A stretch of 64,000 bases of DNA, taken from NCBI RefSeq assembly GCF_010093225.1, contig NZ_PDWM01000005.1:1-64000 (forward strand). The letters run 5' to 3'. This DNA comes from Pseudoxanthomonas koreensis. GTDB taxonomy: Bacteria; Pseudomonadota; Gammaproteobacteria; Xanthomonadales; Xanthomonadaceae. Position 1 is the first letter of the stretch, and each line of letters starts with the position of its first letter. The notes under the pieces were generated by a model. The model was not told where the DNA came from. It saw nothing but the letters and a program-made list of their open reading frames with translations, and searched no databases. The translations under genes were made by a program, and so were the position numbers. Positions 10,119-18,782 of this stretch are shown here, one piece after another.

Positions 10119-11339
10119 TCAGTCCAGCCGCAGCACCATGCCGGGCCGGAGCACGCTCTTCGCGTGCAGTCCGTTCAGGTCGAGCAGGCGCTGCGTGCTC
10201 ACGCCATGTCGCCTGGCGATGGTCGAGGCCGAATCGCCGCGGCGCACGGTGTAGGTCGCCGCGGCGGCATCGGCCTGTGCGACGACCGGCGATGCCGCGG
10301 CGGACGCGGTGCCTGCCGTGCCGGCGCCTGTCGCTGGCACCAGCGCCAGTGGCGTGCCGCGGCTGGGCCAGTGGCCGGCCAGCGCCGGGTTGAGCCGGCG
10401 CAGCGTCGCCGCGTCCTGGCCGTTGCGCGCGGCCCATTGTTCGAGCGAGCGGGCGTCGTCCAGCGGTTGCGCGCGCAGCGGCGTCACCGGGCGATCCAGG
10501 GCTGCACGCCACTGCGGCTGCGTGCCGGCCTGTTCGAGCAGGCAGGCCAGTGCGTGCAGCTTCTCGACGTAGGCGTAGGTGATCTGCGGCAGTCCGCCGA
10601 CGTTTTGTGGCGCGGCGCTGGCGACCTCGCCGCCGCTGCGCCGCAGTGCCTGCAGCACGCGGAATTCGCCGGCGTTGTAAGCCATGACGGTGAGGCGCCA
10701 GTTGCCATCGAAGCGGCGGTACAGGGCTTCCAGGTAGCTCACCGCCGCTCGGGTCGACTCGGCCGGCGACAGGCGCGCGTCGTAGCCCTTCTCGATGCGC
10801 AGGCCGTGGCTGCGCCCGGTGATGGTGATGAACTGCCACAGTCCCGCCGGCCCCGACCGGCTGCGCGCGCCCGGTGCGTAGCCGCTTTCGACGAAGGGGA
10901 TCAGCGCGAACTCGGTGGGCAGGTCGGCCGCGCGCAGCGATTCGACGACGTGGCCGAACAGCGCCAGCGTGTCTCCCCCGGGAGCGCCCAGGCGCTGTGG
11001 CGCATGCGCGAAGTGCTTGCGCCAGCGTGGCTCTGCATCGCGGCATTGCGGCTCGGCCAGGCCATCGCGGAAGGATTCGAAGATCGCCAGGCCCGTGGTG
11101 GGCGCGGCGACGGGCGTGTCGCTGCCTTCGGCAGGCATCGCCGCCGGAGCCGCGGGTTGCGGCGGCGTGGCCGCCGCCCCGTCCACCTGCGCCCCGTCCA
11201 CCGGCTCCGCGGCCGCTGGCACGACGGTGGTGGTTTCGTCCGCCTGCACCTGTCCCCGGCCCGTCGTCGGCGAGGTCGCGCACGCGGACAGCGCGAGCAC
11301 GGCCAGCGGCCAGCAGCGGGCGAGGATGCGGTTGGTCAT
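10119..11339 (-). CDS. mltD: Membrane-bound lytic murein transglycosylase D-like lipoprotein
   Basis: 406 residues. The signal peptide ends in the lipobox LSAC (Cys20), giving an outer-membrane lipoprotein. A Pro/Ala-rich linker (about 40-80) leads to an SLT-type transglycosylase domain with the catalytic Glu151 in IPFVESGY, followed by GPAGLWQF and AYNAGE. A single LysM peptidoglycan-binding module is at the C-terminus (TYTVRRGDSASTIARRHGVS); E. coli MltD has two. It cleaves glycan strands with formation of anhydromuropeptides. Its start overlaps the end of gloB by 4 bp, so the two are translated from one message, as in enterobacterial gloB-mltD order. Confidence 0.92.
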   Translation of the reverse strand: MTNRILARCWPLAVLALSACATSPTTGRGQVQADETTTVVPAAAEPVDGAQVDGAAATPPQPAAPAAMPAEGSDTPVAAPTTGLAIFESFRDGLAEPQCRDAEPRWRKHFAHAPQRLGAPGGDTLALFGHVVESLRAADLPTEFALIPFVESGYAPGARSRSGPAGLWQFITITGRSHGLRIEKGYDARLSPAESTRAAVSYLEALYRRFDGNWRLTVMAYNAGEFRVLQALRRSGGEVASAAPQNVGGLPQITYAYVEKLHALACLLEQAGTQPQWRAALDRPVTPLRAQPLDDARSLEQWAARNGQDAATLRRLNPALAGHWPSRGTPLALVPATGAGTAGTASAAASPVVAQADAAAATYTVRRGDSASTIARRHGVSTQRLLDLNGLHAKSVLRPGMVLRLD

Positions 11340-12097
11340 GCGCGGAACGTGTCCTTCCAGGCGCGGAGCGTGGCGAACGCCTCGACCGCATCGGCCGGTG
11401 TGTGGCCGAGCCGGCGACCGACCGAAGAGAGCACTTCCTGCGCGTCGCAGCGCAGGAACGGATTGCAGTCGCGCTCGCTGGCGATGGTGGAGGGCAGGGT
11501 GGCTTCGCCGGCGGCGCGCAGCCGCGCCACTTCCGCGCCGCGTGCGGCCAGCGCGGCGTTGCCCGGTTCCACTTCGCGGGCGAAGGCGGCGTTGGCCAGG
11601 GTGTATTCGTGGCCGCAGCAGACCCGGGTCTGGCCGGGCAGTGCGGCCAGCCGCTGCAGCGAGTGCAGCATCTGCTCCGGCGTGCCTTCGAACATGCGCC
11701 CGCAGCCGAGGCTGAACAGCGTGTCGCCGCAGAACAGGTGGTCCTCGACGACATAGGCGAGGTGGTTGCTGGTGTGCCCGGGCACCGCGAGCACCTGCAC
11801 GTCACGGTCGAGCAGCCGCAACCGGTCGCCGTCGCCGACCCGCTCGCAGTCCAGTGCGATGCGCGCGTCGTCCGGCGCGAACACCGGCAGCCCGGGCCAG
11901 CGCCGCAGCAGTTCCGGGACGCCGCCGACATGGTCGGGGTGGTGGTGGGTGAGCAGGATCGCCGACGGCACCAGGCCGGCGTCGGCGGCCGCCAGCACCG
12001 GCGCGGCCTCGCCCGGGTCGACCAGCAACGACCGGTTCGCGTCGCGCAGGACCCAGATGAAGTTGTCCTCGAATGCGGGCAGCGCGCTCAGTCGCAT
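11336..12097 (-). CDS. gloB: Hydroxyacylglutathione hydrolase (glyoxalase II)
   Basis: 253 residues, the normal size. It hydrolyses S-D-lactoylglutathione to D-lactate and glutathione, the second step of methylglyoxal detoxification. The metal-binding motif THHHPDH (residues 50-56) is intact, and further ligands appear in GHTSNH, FCGDTLF and CCGHEY. The start ATG is at 12097; the longer open frame upstream runs antisense to the next gene and has no family support. It is divergent from the methyltransferase gene, with only 12 bases between start codons. Confidence 0.96.
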   Translation of the reverse strand: MRLSALPAFEDNFIWVLRDANRSLLVDPGEAAPVLAAADAGLVPSAILLTHHHPDHVGGVPELLRRWPGLPVFAPDDARIALDCERVGDGDRLRLLDRDVQVLAVPGHTSNHLAYVVEDHLFCGDTLFSLGCGRMFEGTPEQMLHSLQRLAALPGQTRVCCGHEYTLANAAFAREVEPGNAALAARGAEVARLRAAGEATLPSTIASERDCNPFLRCDAQEVLSSVGRRLGHTPADAVEAFATLRAWKDTFRA

Positions 12098-12102
12098 AGA
12101 AT
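12097..12102 (+). promoter_or_regulatory. -10 box of the methyltransferase gene (leaderless arrangement)
   Basis: TAGAAT is seven bases before the ATG at 12110, so transcription would begin at or next to the start codon. No Shine-Dalgarno sequence fits. The box overlaps the first codon of the divergent gloB gene. The -35 region is poor, so this remains a prediction. Confidence 0.4.
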
Positions 12103-12109
12103 CGCGACC

Positions 12110-12751
12110 ATGCCCGCCGCCGCGTCCAGCCGTCAACCCGGCGCCCCGCTCCGGTTCAGGAGAGCGGAGGCCGACTGGCTGCTGGCGGAGGAGCGCGCAT
12201 GGCTGTCGGCGCAACTGGCCGCGCGCCCGGCGCGGCCATGGCTGTGGCTGGCGCCGCCGGCGTCGATGCCGCGCGACTGGCCGCTGCCGCCGCCACGCGG
12301 CGTGCTGCTGTGCGCGCAGGGCGACGGCTACACCGGCACCGTGCGCTGCAGCGCCTCGCTGCCCCTGGCCAACGAATGCCTGGGCGACGTGGTGCTGCAG
12401 CATCCGGGCCGTGATGCCGGCGCGCTTCTGGCCGAGTGCGAGCGGGTGCTGGTGGAAGGCGGGCGGTTGTGGCTGTTCACGCTCAATCCGTGGAGCCCGT
12501 ACCGCTGGCGCACGGCCGGTGACCTCCCGGTCGTCGCGCCCGGCAAGTGGCTGCAGCGACTGCGTACGCTGGGGCTGCAGCTGGATGCGCCGCACTACAT
12601 CGGTCCCTGCTGGCGCATGGGCCATGCCGGTGCGGCCGCGCGGATCGCGCCGCTGCGCGCCAGCTGTGTGTGGGTGGCGGAGAAGCGCGGGCTGGCGCCG
12701 GTCGCGCCGCTGCCGGTCGCATGGCGCGGCGGTGCCGCGCCGGCCGCCTGA
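12110..12751 (+). CDS. SAM-dependent methyltransferase-like protein (YafS-type neighbourhood)
   Basis: 213 residues. It has the later part of a class I methyltransferase fold: the segment around LGDVVLQHP and [26 protein letters not shown] resembles motifs post-I to III. The usual glycine-rich motif I is hard to recognise; [12 protein letters not shown] is its best equivalent. In E. coli the gene between gloB and rnhA is the putative methyltransferase yafS, so position supports the call. The substrate is unknown. It starts 12 bp from the divergent gloB start and is followed by rnhA after 79 bp. Confidence 0.75.
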   Translation: MPAAASSRQPGAPLRFRRAEADWLLAEERAWLSAQLAARPARPWLWLAPPASMPRDWPLPPPRGVLLCAQGDGYTGTVRCSASLPLANECLGDVVLQHPGRDAGALLAECERVLVEGGRLWLFTLNPWSPYRWRTAGDLPVVAPGKWLQRLRTLGLQLDAPHYIGPCWRMGHAGAAARIAPLRASCVWVAEKRGLAPVAPLPVAWRGGAAPAA

Positions 12752-12830
12752 ACGCAAGCAAGGCAGGCCGCCGCCACGGGCCGGCAAGAACGATGACACG
12801 GACAACCGACTGGAACGAACGACACGAAGC

Positions 12831-13289
12831 ATGGGGATGAAGAAGATCGAGATCCACACCGACGGCGCCTGCCTCGGCAATCCGGGGCCGGGTGGCTGGG
12901 GCGCGCTGCTGCGCTACAACGCGCACGAACGCGAACTGGCGGGCGGCGAGCCCGACAGCACCAACAACCGCATGGAACTGATGGCGGCGATCATGGCCCT
13001 GGAAACCCTGAGCGAGCCATGCGAGGTGGTGCTGCACACCGATTCGCAGTACGTCCGCCAGGGCATCACCGAGTGGATGTCCAACTGGGTGCGGCGCGGC
13101 TGGAAGACCGCCGGCGGCGACCCGGTCAAGAACCGCGACCTGTGGGAGCGCCTGCACGCCGCCGCCGGCCGCCATCGCGTCGACTGGCGCTGGGTCAAGG
13201 GCCACAACGGCGACCCGGACAACGAGCGCGTGGACGTGCTCGCGCGCACCGCCGCGCAGCAGGTTCGCGACAGCGGCAAGGTACACTGA
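12831..13289 (+). CDS. rnhA: Ribonuclease HI
   Basis: About 152 residues. It removes RNA from RNA-DNA hybrids. The four acidic catalytic residues are present: Asp11 (HTDGAC), Glu49 (NNRMELM), Asp71 (HTDSQY) and Asp135 (NERVDV), numbered from ATG 12831. An alternative start at ATG 12837 would shorten it by two residues, and neither has a strong ribosome site. It sits seven bases before dnaQ, the conserved rnhA-dnaQ pair (divergent in enterobacteria, tandem here). Confidence 0.96.
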   Translation: MGMKKIEIHTDGACLGNPGPGGWGALLRYNAHERELAGGEPDSTNNRMELMAAIMALETLSEPCEVVLHTDSQYVRQGITEWMSNWVRRGWKTAGGDPVKNRDLWERLHAAAGRHRVDWRWVKGHNGDPDNERVDVLARTAAQQVRDSGKVH

Positions 13290-13296
13290 GCGCCGC

Positions 13297-14046
13297 ATGC
13301 GCCAGATCATCCTCGATACCGAGACCACCGGCCTGGAGTGGAAGAAGGGCAACCGCGTCGTCGAGATCGGTTGCGTGGAACTGCTCGAGCGCCGGCCCAG
13401 CGGCCGCACCTTCCACCGCTACCTCAGGCCCGACTGCCCGTTCGAGCCCGGGGCGCAGGAAGTCACCGGCCTGACCCTGGAGTTCCTCGCCGACAAGCCG
13501 GGCTTCGAGGAGGTGGCCGAAGAGTTCCTCGAATTCGTCGACGGCGCCGAACTGGTCATCCACAACGCGGCCTTCGACCTGGGCTTCCTCGACTCCGAAC
13601 TGTCGCGGCTGGGCGAGCGCTACGGGCGCATGGCCGACCGCACCACCACGGTGGACACCCTGCTGCTGGCGCGCGAACGCTTCCCCGGCCAGCGCAATTC
13701 GCTGGACGCGCTGTGCAAGCGGCTGGGCGTGGACAACTCGCACCGGCAGCTGCACGGCGCGTTGCTCGACGCGCAGATCCTTGCCGATGTGTATATCGCC
13801 CTGACTTCCGGCCAGGAGGAGATCGGCTTCGGCGACGCGGGGGCGGAGGCGGTGCGCCGGCCGGCCGCGGTGGCCAGCTTCGCGCCGGCCGCCGGCGAAC
13901 GGCCGCGCATCGGCGTGCTGGCGGAAGAGGAAGTGGCGCACCTGCGCCGCCTGGAAACCCTGCGCAAGAAAGCGGGCCGCGCGCTCTGGGACGAAGTGGC
14001 CGGGACCGACGAGGCGGCGCAGGCTCCGGCGGCGGCGACGGCCTGA
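13297..14046 (+). CDS. dnaQ: DNA polymerase III epsilon subunit, 3'-5' proofreading exonuclease
   Basis: 249 residues. DEDDh exonuclease: ExoI is LDTETTG (Asp7, Glu9), ExoII is HNAAFDLGFL, and ExoIII contains HGALLDAQILADVY with the catalytic His and Asp. The C-terminal tail from about 175 is the flexible part that binds the polymerase alpha subunit; LEEEVAHLRRLETL-like helices end it. It acts in the replisome core to remove misincorporated bases. It follows rnhA by 7 bp and ends at a hairpin facing the convergent phosphatase gene. Confidence 0.96.
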   Translation: MRQIILDTETTGLEWKKGNRVVEIGCVELLERRPSGRTFHRYLRPDCPFEPGAQEVTGLTLEFLADKPGFEEVAEEFLEFVDGAELVIHNAAFDLGFLDSELSRLGERYGRMADRTTTVDTLLLARERFPGQRNSLDALCKRLGVDNSHRQLHGALLDAQILADVYIALTSGQEEIGFGDAGAEAVRRPAAVASFAPAAGERPRIGVLAEEEVAHLRRLETLRKKAGRALWDEVAGTDEAAQAPAAATA

Positions 14047-14048
14047 AG

Positions 14049-14071
14049 CCCCGCTCCCGCCGGGAGTGGGG
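14049..14071. terminator. Hairpin between convergent dnaQ and PP2C phosphatase
   Basis: The stem CCCCGCTCCC/GGGAGTGGGG has a 3-base loop and lies in the 30-base gap between two convergent genes. There is no T-tract, so termination efficiency is uncertain. Confidence 0.45.
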
Positions 14072-14076
14072 GAAAG

Positions 14077-14781
14077 CTACTGGCAGCGGACCAGGACGGC
14101 GGTGACGTTGTCCGAGCCGCCGCCGTCCAGCGCCGCGGCCACCAGGCTGTCCACGCATTCCTGCGCGCTGCAGTCCTGCTCGCCGAGGGTGTCGGCGATG
14201 CGGCGGTCTTCCACTTCCTCGGTCAGGCCGTCGCTGCACAGCAGCAACTGCATGCCCGGGCGCAGGTCGCCGGCCATGGTCGACACGTTCAGGTGGTTCG
14301 GGTCGGTCACGCCCAGCGCCTGGGTGACGACGTTGCGGTGCGGATGCGAACGGGCCTGTTCCGGGGTGAGGCTGCCCTGCTCGATCAGGTCCTGGACGTA
14401 ACTGTGGTCCTGGCTGAGCTGGGCCAGATTGCCGTCGCGCCACAGGTAGGCGCGACTGTCGCCGACCCAGGCCACCTCGAAGCGCTGGCCCTGCACGCGC
14501 GCGGCGACCACGGTGGTCCCCATGGGCAGGGCATCGTTGCGCCGGCGCGAGACGCGGATGATCTCCTCGTCGGCGATGCGGATGGCCTGGGCCAGGGGGG
14601 TGCCGCTGCGGATCTCGCGGACGATGGTCTCGCGGGCCAGGGCGCTGGCCACCTCGCCGCATGCGTGGCCGCCCATGCCGTCGGCCACCAGCCACAGGCC
14701 CAGCTCGCTGTCGCCGTAATAGGTGTCTTCGTTGAGCTGGCGGCGCAGGCCGACGTGGGTCAGGTGTCCGAATTCGATCAT
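14077..14781 (-). CDS. PP2C-family serine/threonine protein phosphatase
   Basis: 234 residues, the compact bacterial PP2C (Stp1/PrpC) type. The metal-binding motifs are all present: QLNEDTYY (Asp19), VADGMGGHACGE (Asp34), GDSRAYL, CSDGLTEEV and GSDNVT. It would dephosphorylate Ser/Thr residues using two Mn/Mg ions. No Hanks-type kinase is next to it in this window, so its partner is elsewhere. It is convergent with dnaQ and divergent from the tRNA-Ser(CGA) unit. Confidence 0.92.
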   Translation of the reverse strand: MIEFGHLTHVGLRRQLNEDTYYGDSELGLWLVADGMGGHACGEVASALARETIVREIRSGTPLAQAIRIADEEIIRVSRRRNDALPMGTTVVAARVQGQRFEVAWVGDSRAYLWRDGNLAQLSQDHSYVQDLIEQGSLTPEQARSHPHRNVVTQALGVTDPNHLNVSTMAGDLRPGMQLLLCSDGLTEEVEDRRIADTLGEQDCSAQECVDSLVAAALDGGGSDNVTAVLVRCQ

Positions 14782-14897
14782 GGGGTCGGCGCGAGGTGTT
14801 GCTCAAGGATGCATACGCAATGATCCGTGCGGACAGGCCAGCGGGCAAGGCGATGGCGGATGGGGCGGGCTGCGGCGCGCGCAGCGCCAGACCCGAC

Positions 14898-14926
14898 TTG
14901 TCGCGCAGGGGCCGGGCCCGTATCAT
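14898..14926 (+). promoter_or_regulatory. Promoter of tRNA-Ser(CGA)
   Basis: TTGTCG at 14898-14903, an exact 17-base spacer, and TATCAT at 14921-14926, about 30 bases before the tRNA. A GC-rich discriminator follows. Confidence 0.6.
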
Positions 14927-14955
14927 TCACCGCCCCGGCCGCGCCGGGGACCGCT

Positions 14956-15046
14956 GGAGAGGTGGCAGAGCGGTTGAATGTACCTGACTCGAAATCAGGC
15001 AGGCGTTTATAGCGCCTCGAGGGTTCGAATCCCTCCCTCTCCGCCA
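14956..15046 (+). tRNA. tRNA-Ser (anticodon CGA)
   Basis: A 91-nt class II tRNA. The acceptor GGAGAGG pairs with CCTCTCC, the discriminator is G and CCA is encoded. The loop CTCGAAA gives anticodon CGA, and a long variable arm is visible. It reads UCG, a favoured serine codon at high GC. Confidence 0.97.
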
Positions 15047-15058
15047 ACGAACACACGG

Positions 15059-15090
15059 GGGCTGCGCCAACAGGCGCAGCCCTTTCGTTT
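15059..15090 (+). terminator. Terminator after tRNA-Ser(CGA)
   Basis: The stem GGGCTGCGCC/GGCGCAGCCC has loop AACA and is followed by TTTCGTTT. It is a good rho-independent terminator. Confidence 0.8.
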
Positions 15091-15100
15091 GTGGCCAGAG

Positions 15101-15157
15101 TAAAAGGGGACGGAGGCAATTGAGCACATGTGCTTAATTGCCTCCGTCCCCTTTTTA
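15101..15157. repeat. 57-bp near-perfect palindrome (MITE/REP-like)
   Basis: The left arm starts TAAAAGGGGACGGAGGCAAT and the right arm is its complement, ending in CTTTTTA. Each arm is about 28 bases and they meet at GCACATGTGC. They differ by one indel in the A-run and one substitution. It lies between the tRNA-Ser terminator and the DUF6165 gene. Inverted repeats of the form GGGGAC...GTCCCC are known beside REP-associated tyrosine transposases in gammaproteobacteria, but no such transposase gene is in this window. Confidence 0.75.
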
Positions 15158-15216
15158 CGCCCATCGCGCTTGCCGGGGGCGGTAGACTGGCCGCACTCCC
15201 TCCGCGTGACCCGACC

Positions 15217-15624
15217 ATGTCCGAAATCCTCGTCCCCGTGTCCTTCGGCGAACTGCTCGACAAGATCGCGATCCTGCAGATCAAGTCCGAACGCATGACC
15301 GATCCGGCCAAGCTGGCCAACGTGCGCAAGGAGCTCTCCGCGCTCGAGCACACCTGGCTGCAGCACCCCGCCGCCGGCGGCGACATCACCCACCTGCGCG
15401 CGCAGCTCAAGGCGGTGAACGAGCGCCTGTGGGAGATCGAGGACGACATCCGGGTCAAGGAGAAGGCGCAGGAGTTCGACGCGGACTTCGTGCGCCTGGC
15501 GCGCAGCGTCTACTTCGAGAACGACGAGCGCGCGCGGGTGAAGAAGGAAATCAACCTGGCGCTGGGCTCGGCCTACGTCGAGGAGAAGTCCTACCAGGAC
15601 TACCGCGCCGGCGCCGCGCCCTGA
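15217..15624 (+). CDS. DUF6165 family protein
   Basis: 135 residues, all-helical in appearance, opening SEILVPVSFGELLDKIAILQ. I recognise the DUF6165 family but no biochemical function. Members are often found close to lipopolysaccharide or glycosyltransferase genes, and here a glycosyltransferase 9 gene lies 3 kb downstream. The start ATG 15217 is 29 bases after a TAGACT -10-like box; an earlier in-frame start at 15130 would lie inside the palindrome and is rejected. Its last 25 bases overlap the end of the convergent membrane-protein gene. Confidence 0.8.
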   Translation: MSEILVPVSFGELLDKIAILQIKSERMTDPAKLANVRKELSALEHTWLQHPAAGGDITHLRAQLKAVNERLWEIEDDIRVKEKAQEFDADFVRLARSVYFENDERARVKKEINLALGSAYVEEKSYQDYRAGAAP

Positions 15625-18600
15625 GCCACGCCGGGCGCCGGCCGTGATGCCGGTGCCGCGCCTTCCGCCAGTTCCAGTGCGCGGATCCTGGCCATGTGGC
15701 GGACCATGCGCAGCCGCGGGCCGTGCGGGATCGCCACGCCGTAGCCCTGGTGCAGCCGCTCCACGTCGCGCGGATCGCCCAGGCCGATCGCGCCGAGCTG
15801 GGCGACCAGCAGCGCCTGCTCCTGCACCTCCATCGGCAAGGCCTGCGGCAGCTGCAGCACGGCTTCGCCGCTGGCGCGCATGGCCGCGGGGTCGCGCGCG
15901 GCGGCGGCGGCGTAGAGCGCCAGCACCCGCTGCACCGGTTCGGGCTGCAGGGCCGGGTCGATCCAGGCAGGCGCTATCCAGGCGCCCTGCAGGTCCGGCG
16001 CCGGCAGGTGGCCGATCGTGGCCATGGCCACTTCCGATGCCGCTTCGATCCACGTGGCCGGGTCGGCGACGGCGCCGTGCGACAGCCCCAGCAGCGCCTG
16101 CAACGGTGCTTCGGCCACGGGCAGGTCGGCCGCGCGCCGGCCGAGGCTGCTGGCGTGCGTGCCTTCGCGCAGCGCACGCGCCAGGACCAGGGCGCGCTGC
16201 CGGCCCAGCAGCAGGCTGTGGCCTGCCAGCGCGGGCAGGTCGGCCGAAGCCGGCGGCGGCTGCCGGCCTTCGAGCAGGTCCAGCACCGGCAGCCCGTTGT
16301 CGGCCAGGCGCTGCAGGGTGTCGGCGCGGTCGGCGCGGAAGCGCGTGCGTGGCCCCTGCAGCGCGACCACCGGATGGAAATCGCTGTGCGGCGGCGCGCG
16401 CAGGGCGCGGACGTAGGTGTCCAGCAGCGCGGCGCCGCCGATGCGGCGCAGGTCCAGCGCCGCGTCGCTGGACAGCCCCACGCGCGCGGTCTCGCGCGCC
16501 AGCGCCGCGGTGTCGCGCAGCCGCGCGGCATCGTGCGCCGGGCAGCGGCGGCGGCAGGCGACCACGACCAGGTCGTTGTCCTGGGCCAGGTACACCGCCG
16601 CATCGGGAAACTGCGTGCGCAGCGCGGCGACGATCCGCGCCAGCAGCGCATCGTCGATCTCGTAGGTCTGCAGCCACTGCACCAGCACGCCGTCGTCGGC
16701 CAGGTGCTCGTGCAGGAAGCGGTAGAACTCGGCGGTGAACAGCCCGGCCACGCCGCTGACCCAGGGATTGGACGGCTCGGACACGATCACGTCGTAGCGC
16801 CGCCGGCCGCTGGCGTAGAAGCGGCGCGCGTCATCGAAGTGGACCCGTGAACGCGGGTCGTGCAGGGCGCGGTCGATACGCGCGGCGAACAGGCGCGCGC
16901 CGGCGGCATGCACCACCGGTTCGATTTCCACCGTCTCCACCCGCCGCACCCGGTCGCTGCCGAGCAGGGTGTGGGTGGACAGGCCCAGGCCCCAGCCGAT
17001 CACCCCGACCTGGCGCGGCTGCGGATGCAGCGCCAGCGGCAGCGCGCCGAGGCTGACCATGGTCAGTTCGTCGCCGCCTGGAGGACCGTCGACGCTGGCC
17101 GCCATCGCCCCGTCGGACTTGCCGTTGGTCAGCAGCGACACGGTGCCGTGCATCGGCGAGCGGGCGACGCCTATCGTCGCGGTCTTGCCGTCGCGCAGGA
17201 ACGGCACCTCCAGCGACGGATCCAGCCGGGCGAAGCCGGTGCGGAACGCGCCGGACAGCTGCGCGCGCGGATCCGGCCGTCCCCATTCGATGGACACCGC
17301 CAGCGCGCCGGTCGCGCCCAGCACCAGCAGCGCCACCCGCAGCGGCGACAGTTCCCCGCGCGCATGCGCCAGCAGCCAGAAGCCGAGCGCGACGTCGCCG
17401 GTGGCGGCCAGCAGCAACCCGCCGCGCACGCTGAGCAGCGGCACCAGCACGTGCATCATCAGCAGCACGCCGGCGATCGCGCCGACCGTGTTGGCCGCGT
17501 ACAGGCGCCCGATCGCCGCCTCGCCGCTGCCGGCTCGGAGCAGGGCCAGGGTGAACAGCGGCAGGGTCATGCCGGCGAAGAACGCGGCCGGCAGCATCAC
17601 CGCCAGGGCGATGCCGGCGCTGCCGAGCAGGAACAGCCGGTAGCCGCCGTCGGTGCGCGCCAGCGACTGCACCAGCGCGGCGGTCCAGTCGAACGAGTGG
17701 GCGAAGGCCAGCAGCGACAGCATCGCCATCACCCCCATCGCCACCTGCGCCAGCGCCGCGGTGCGCAACGGATCCACCAGCCGCGCCGCGCGCCGGTGCA
17801 CCCACGCGCCGCCGAAGGCCAGGCCCAACAGGAACGCGGCCAGCATCAGCTCGAAGCTGTGCACCGTGGTGCCCAGGGCCTGGTGGAGCAGGCGGATCCA
17901 GCCGATCTCGTAGACGAAGGAGCAGGCGCCGGAGAGCAGTGCGATCCAAAGCACGGCGTGCGCCAGCCCGGGATGCGCGTGGTTGGCGGCGGTACCGGTG
18001 GCGACGGGCGTCGGGCCCGAGGTCTCCGCCGCGATTCCGCGCGATGGCACCTCGTTCGCGTGCGCGGGCGTGGACGTGGACGACACCACCGGCCGCTCAT
18101 GCCGCCATGCCAGCCCCCCCGCCGCGGCCGCCACCACCAGGTTCACCACCGCCGCCACCGCCATCGCCCCGGGCATGCCCAGTCGTGGCAGCAGCAGGAA
18201 GGTCGCGCCCAGCGCGCCGAAGGCCGCGCCCAGGCTGTTGGCGAAATACAGCCCGCCGAGCACGCGCGCGTCCTGGTCGGGCGCCGCGCGCAGCCAGCCG
18301 GCGCTGAGCAGCGGGAAGGTCGCGCCCAGCAGCAGGCAGGCCGGCAGGATCAGCAGCGCGCCACTGAGCCAGGGATAGAGCTGCCCGGCCGCGCCGCCGC
18401 CCAGCACCGGCAGCACCGCTTCGGACAGCTGCATGTAGCCGCTGAACAGCGGATGGAACGCCAGCCCGAGCAGGCCGATCGCCGCCTCGGCCAGCGCATA
18501 CGCACGCAGCAGGCGCCGCCAGCGCAGGCCCATGCGCGCCGCCAGCCAGGCGCCGCCGGCCATGCCGCCCATGAAGATCGCCAGCACCAGGCTCTGCGCA

Positions 18601-18755
18601 TAGGCGGCGTGGCCCAGCACCAGCCCCAGGTAGTGCGACCACAGCGACTGGTAGACCAGCCCGGCGAATCCGGACAGCACGAACAGGAACAGGACCGCGG
18701 CGCCGGGCAGGGGCCGGATGCCGGCCCGCGTCGACAGCGGCTCTGCGCCAGTCAT
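15600..18755 (-). CDS. Fused multi-pass membrane / spermidine-synthase-like protein
   Basis: 1051 residues. The N-terminal half is a polytopic membrane region with two MFS-like halves (about residues 15-220 and 255-490, each opening with LSG.(A/C)..VY(Q/E)). After it comes a Rossmann-fold aminopropyltransferase-like domain (about 580-740): VIGWGLGLSTHTLL, VETVEIEPVV, DARRFYA and DVIVSEPSNPWVSGVAGLFT. A helical tail of about 300 residues follows. The family is annotated as spermidine synthase or fused MFS/spermidine synthase, but polyamine synthesis by such large proteins is unproven. It is upstream of, and in line with, nothing else on its strand except the GT9 gene 28 bp away. Confidence 0.8.
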   Translation of the reverse strand: MTGAEPLSTRAGIRPLPGAAVLFLFVLSGFAGLVYQSLWSHYLGLVLGHAAYAQSLVLAIFMGGMAGGAWLAARMGLRWRRLLRAYALAEAAIGLLGLAFHPLFSGYMQLSEAVLPVLGGGAAGQLYPWLSGALLILPACLLLGATFPLLSAGWLRAAPDQDARVLGGLYFANSLGAAFGALGATFLLLPRLGMPGAMAVAAVVNLVVAAAAGGLAWRHERPVVSSTSTPAHANEVPSRGIAAETSGPTPVATGTAANHAHPGLAHAVLWIALLSGACSFVYEIGWIRLLHQALGTTVHSFELMLAAFLLGLAFGGAWVHRRAARLVDPLRTAALAQVAMGVMAMLSLLAFAHSFDWTAALVQSLARTDGGYRLFLLGSAGIALAVMLPAAFFAGMTLPLFTLALLRAGSGEAAIGRLYAANTVGAIAGVLLMMHVLVPLLSVRGGLLLAATGDVALGFWLLAHARGELSPLRVALLVLGATGALAVSIEWGRPDPRAQLSGAFRTGFARLDPSLEVPFLRDGKTATIGVARSPMHGTVSLLTNGKSDGAMAASVDGPPGGDELTMVSLGALPLALHPQPRQVGVIGWGLGLSTHTLLGSDRVRRVETVEIEPVVHAAGARLFAARIDRALHDPRSRVHFDDARRFYASGRRRYDVIVSEPSNPWVSGVAGLFTAEFYRFLHEHLADDGVLVQWLQTYEIDDALLARIVAALRTQFPDAAVYLAQDNDLVVVACRRRCPAHDAARLRDTAALARETARVGLSSDAALDLRRIGGAALLDTYVRALRAPPHSDFHPVVALQGPRTRFRADRADTLQRLADNGLPVLDLLEGRQPPPASADLPALAGHSLLLGRQRALVLARALREGTHASSLGRRAADLPVAEAPLQALLGLSHGAVADPATWIEAASEVAMATIGHLPAPDLQGAWIAPAWIDPALQPEPVQRVLALYAAAAARDPAAMRASGEAVLQLPQALPMEVQEQALLVAQLGAIGLGDPRDVERLHQGYGVAIPHGPRLRMVRHMARIRALELAEGAAPASRPAPGVAQGAAPAR

Positions 18756-18782
18756 GCCACCGGCCGTCGCGCGCGGCGCCGC

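Noticed and set aside
15130-15216. N-terminal extension of the DUF6165 protein beginning in the palindrome
   Set aside because: The extra residues translate the repeat arm; the conserved family start is at 15217.
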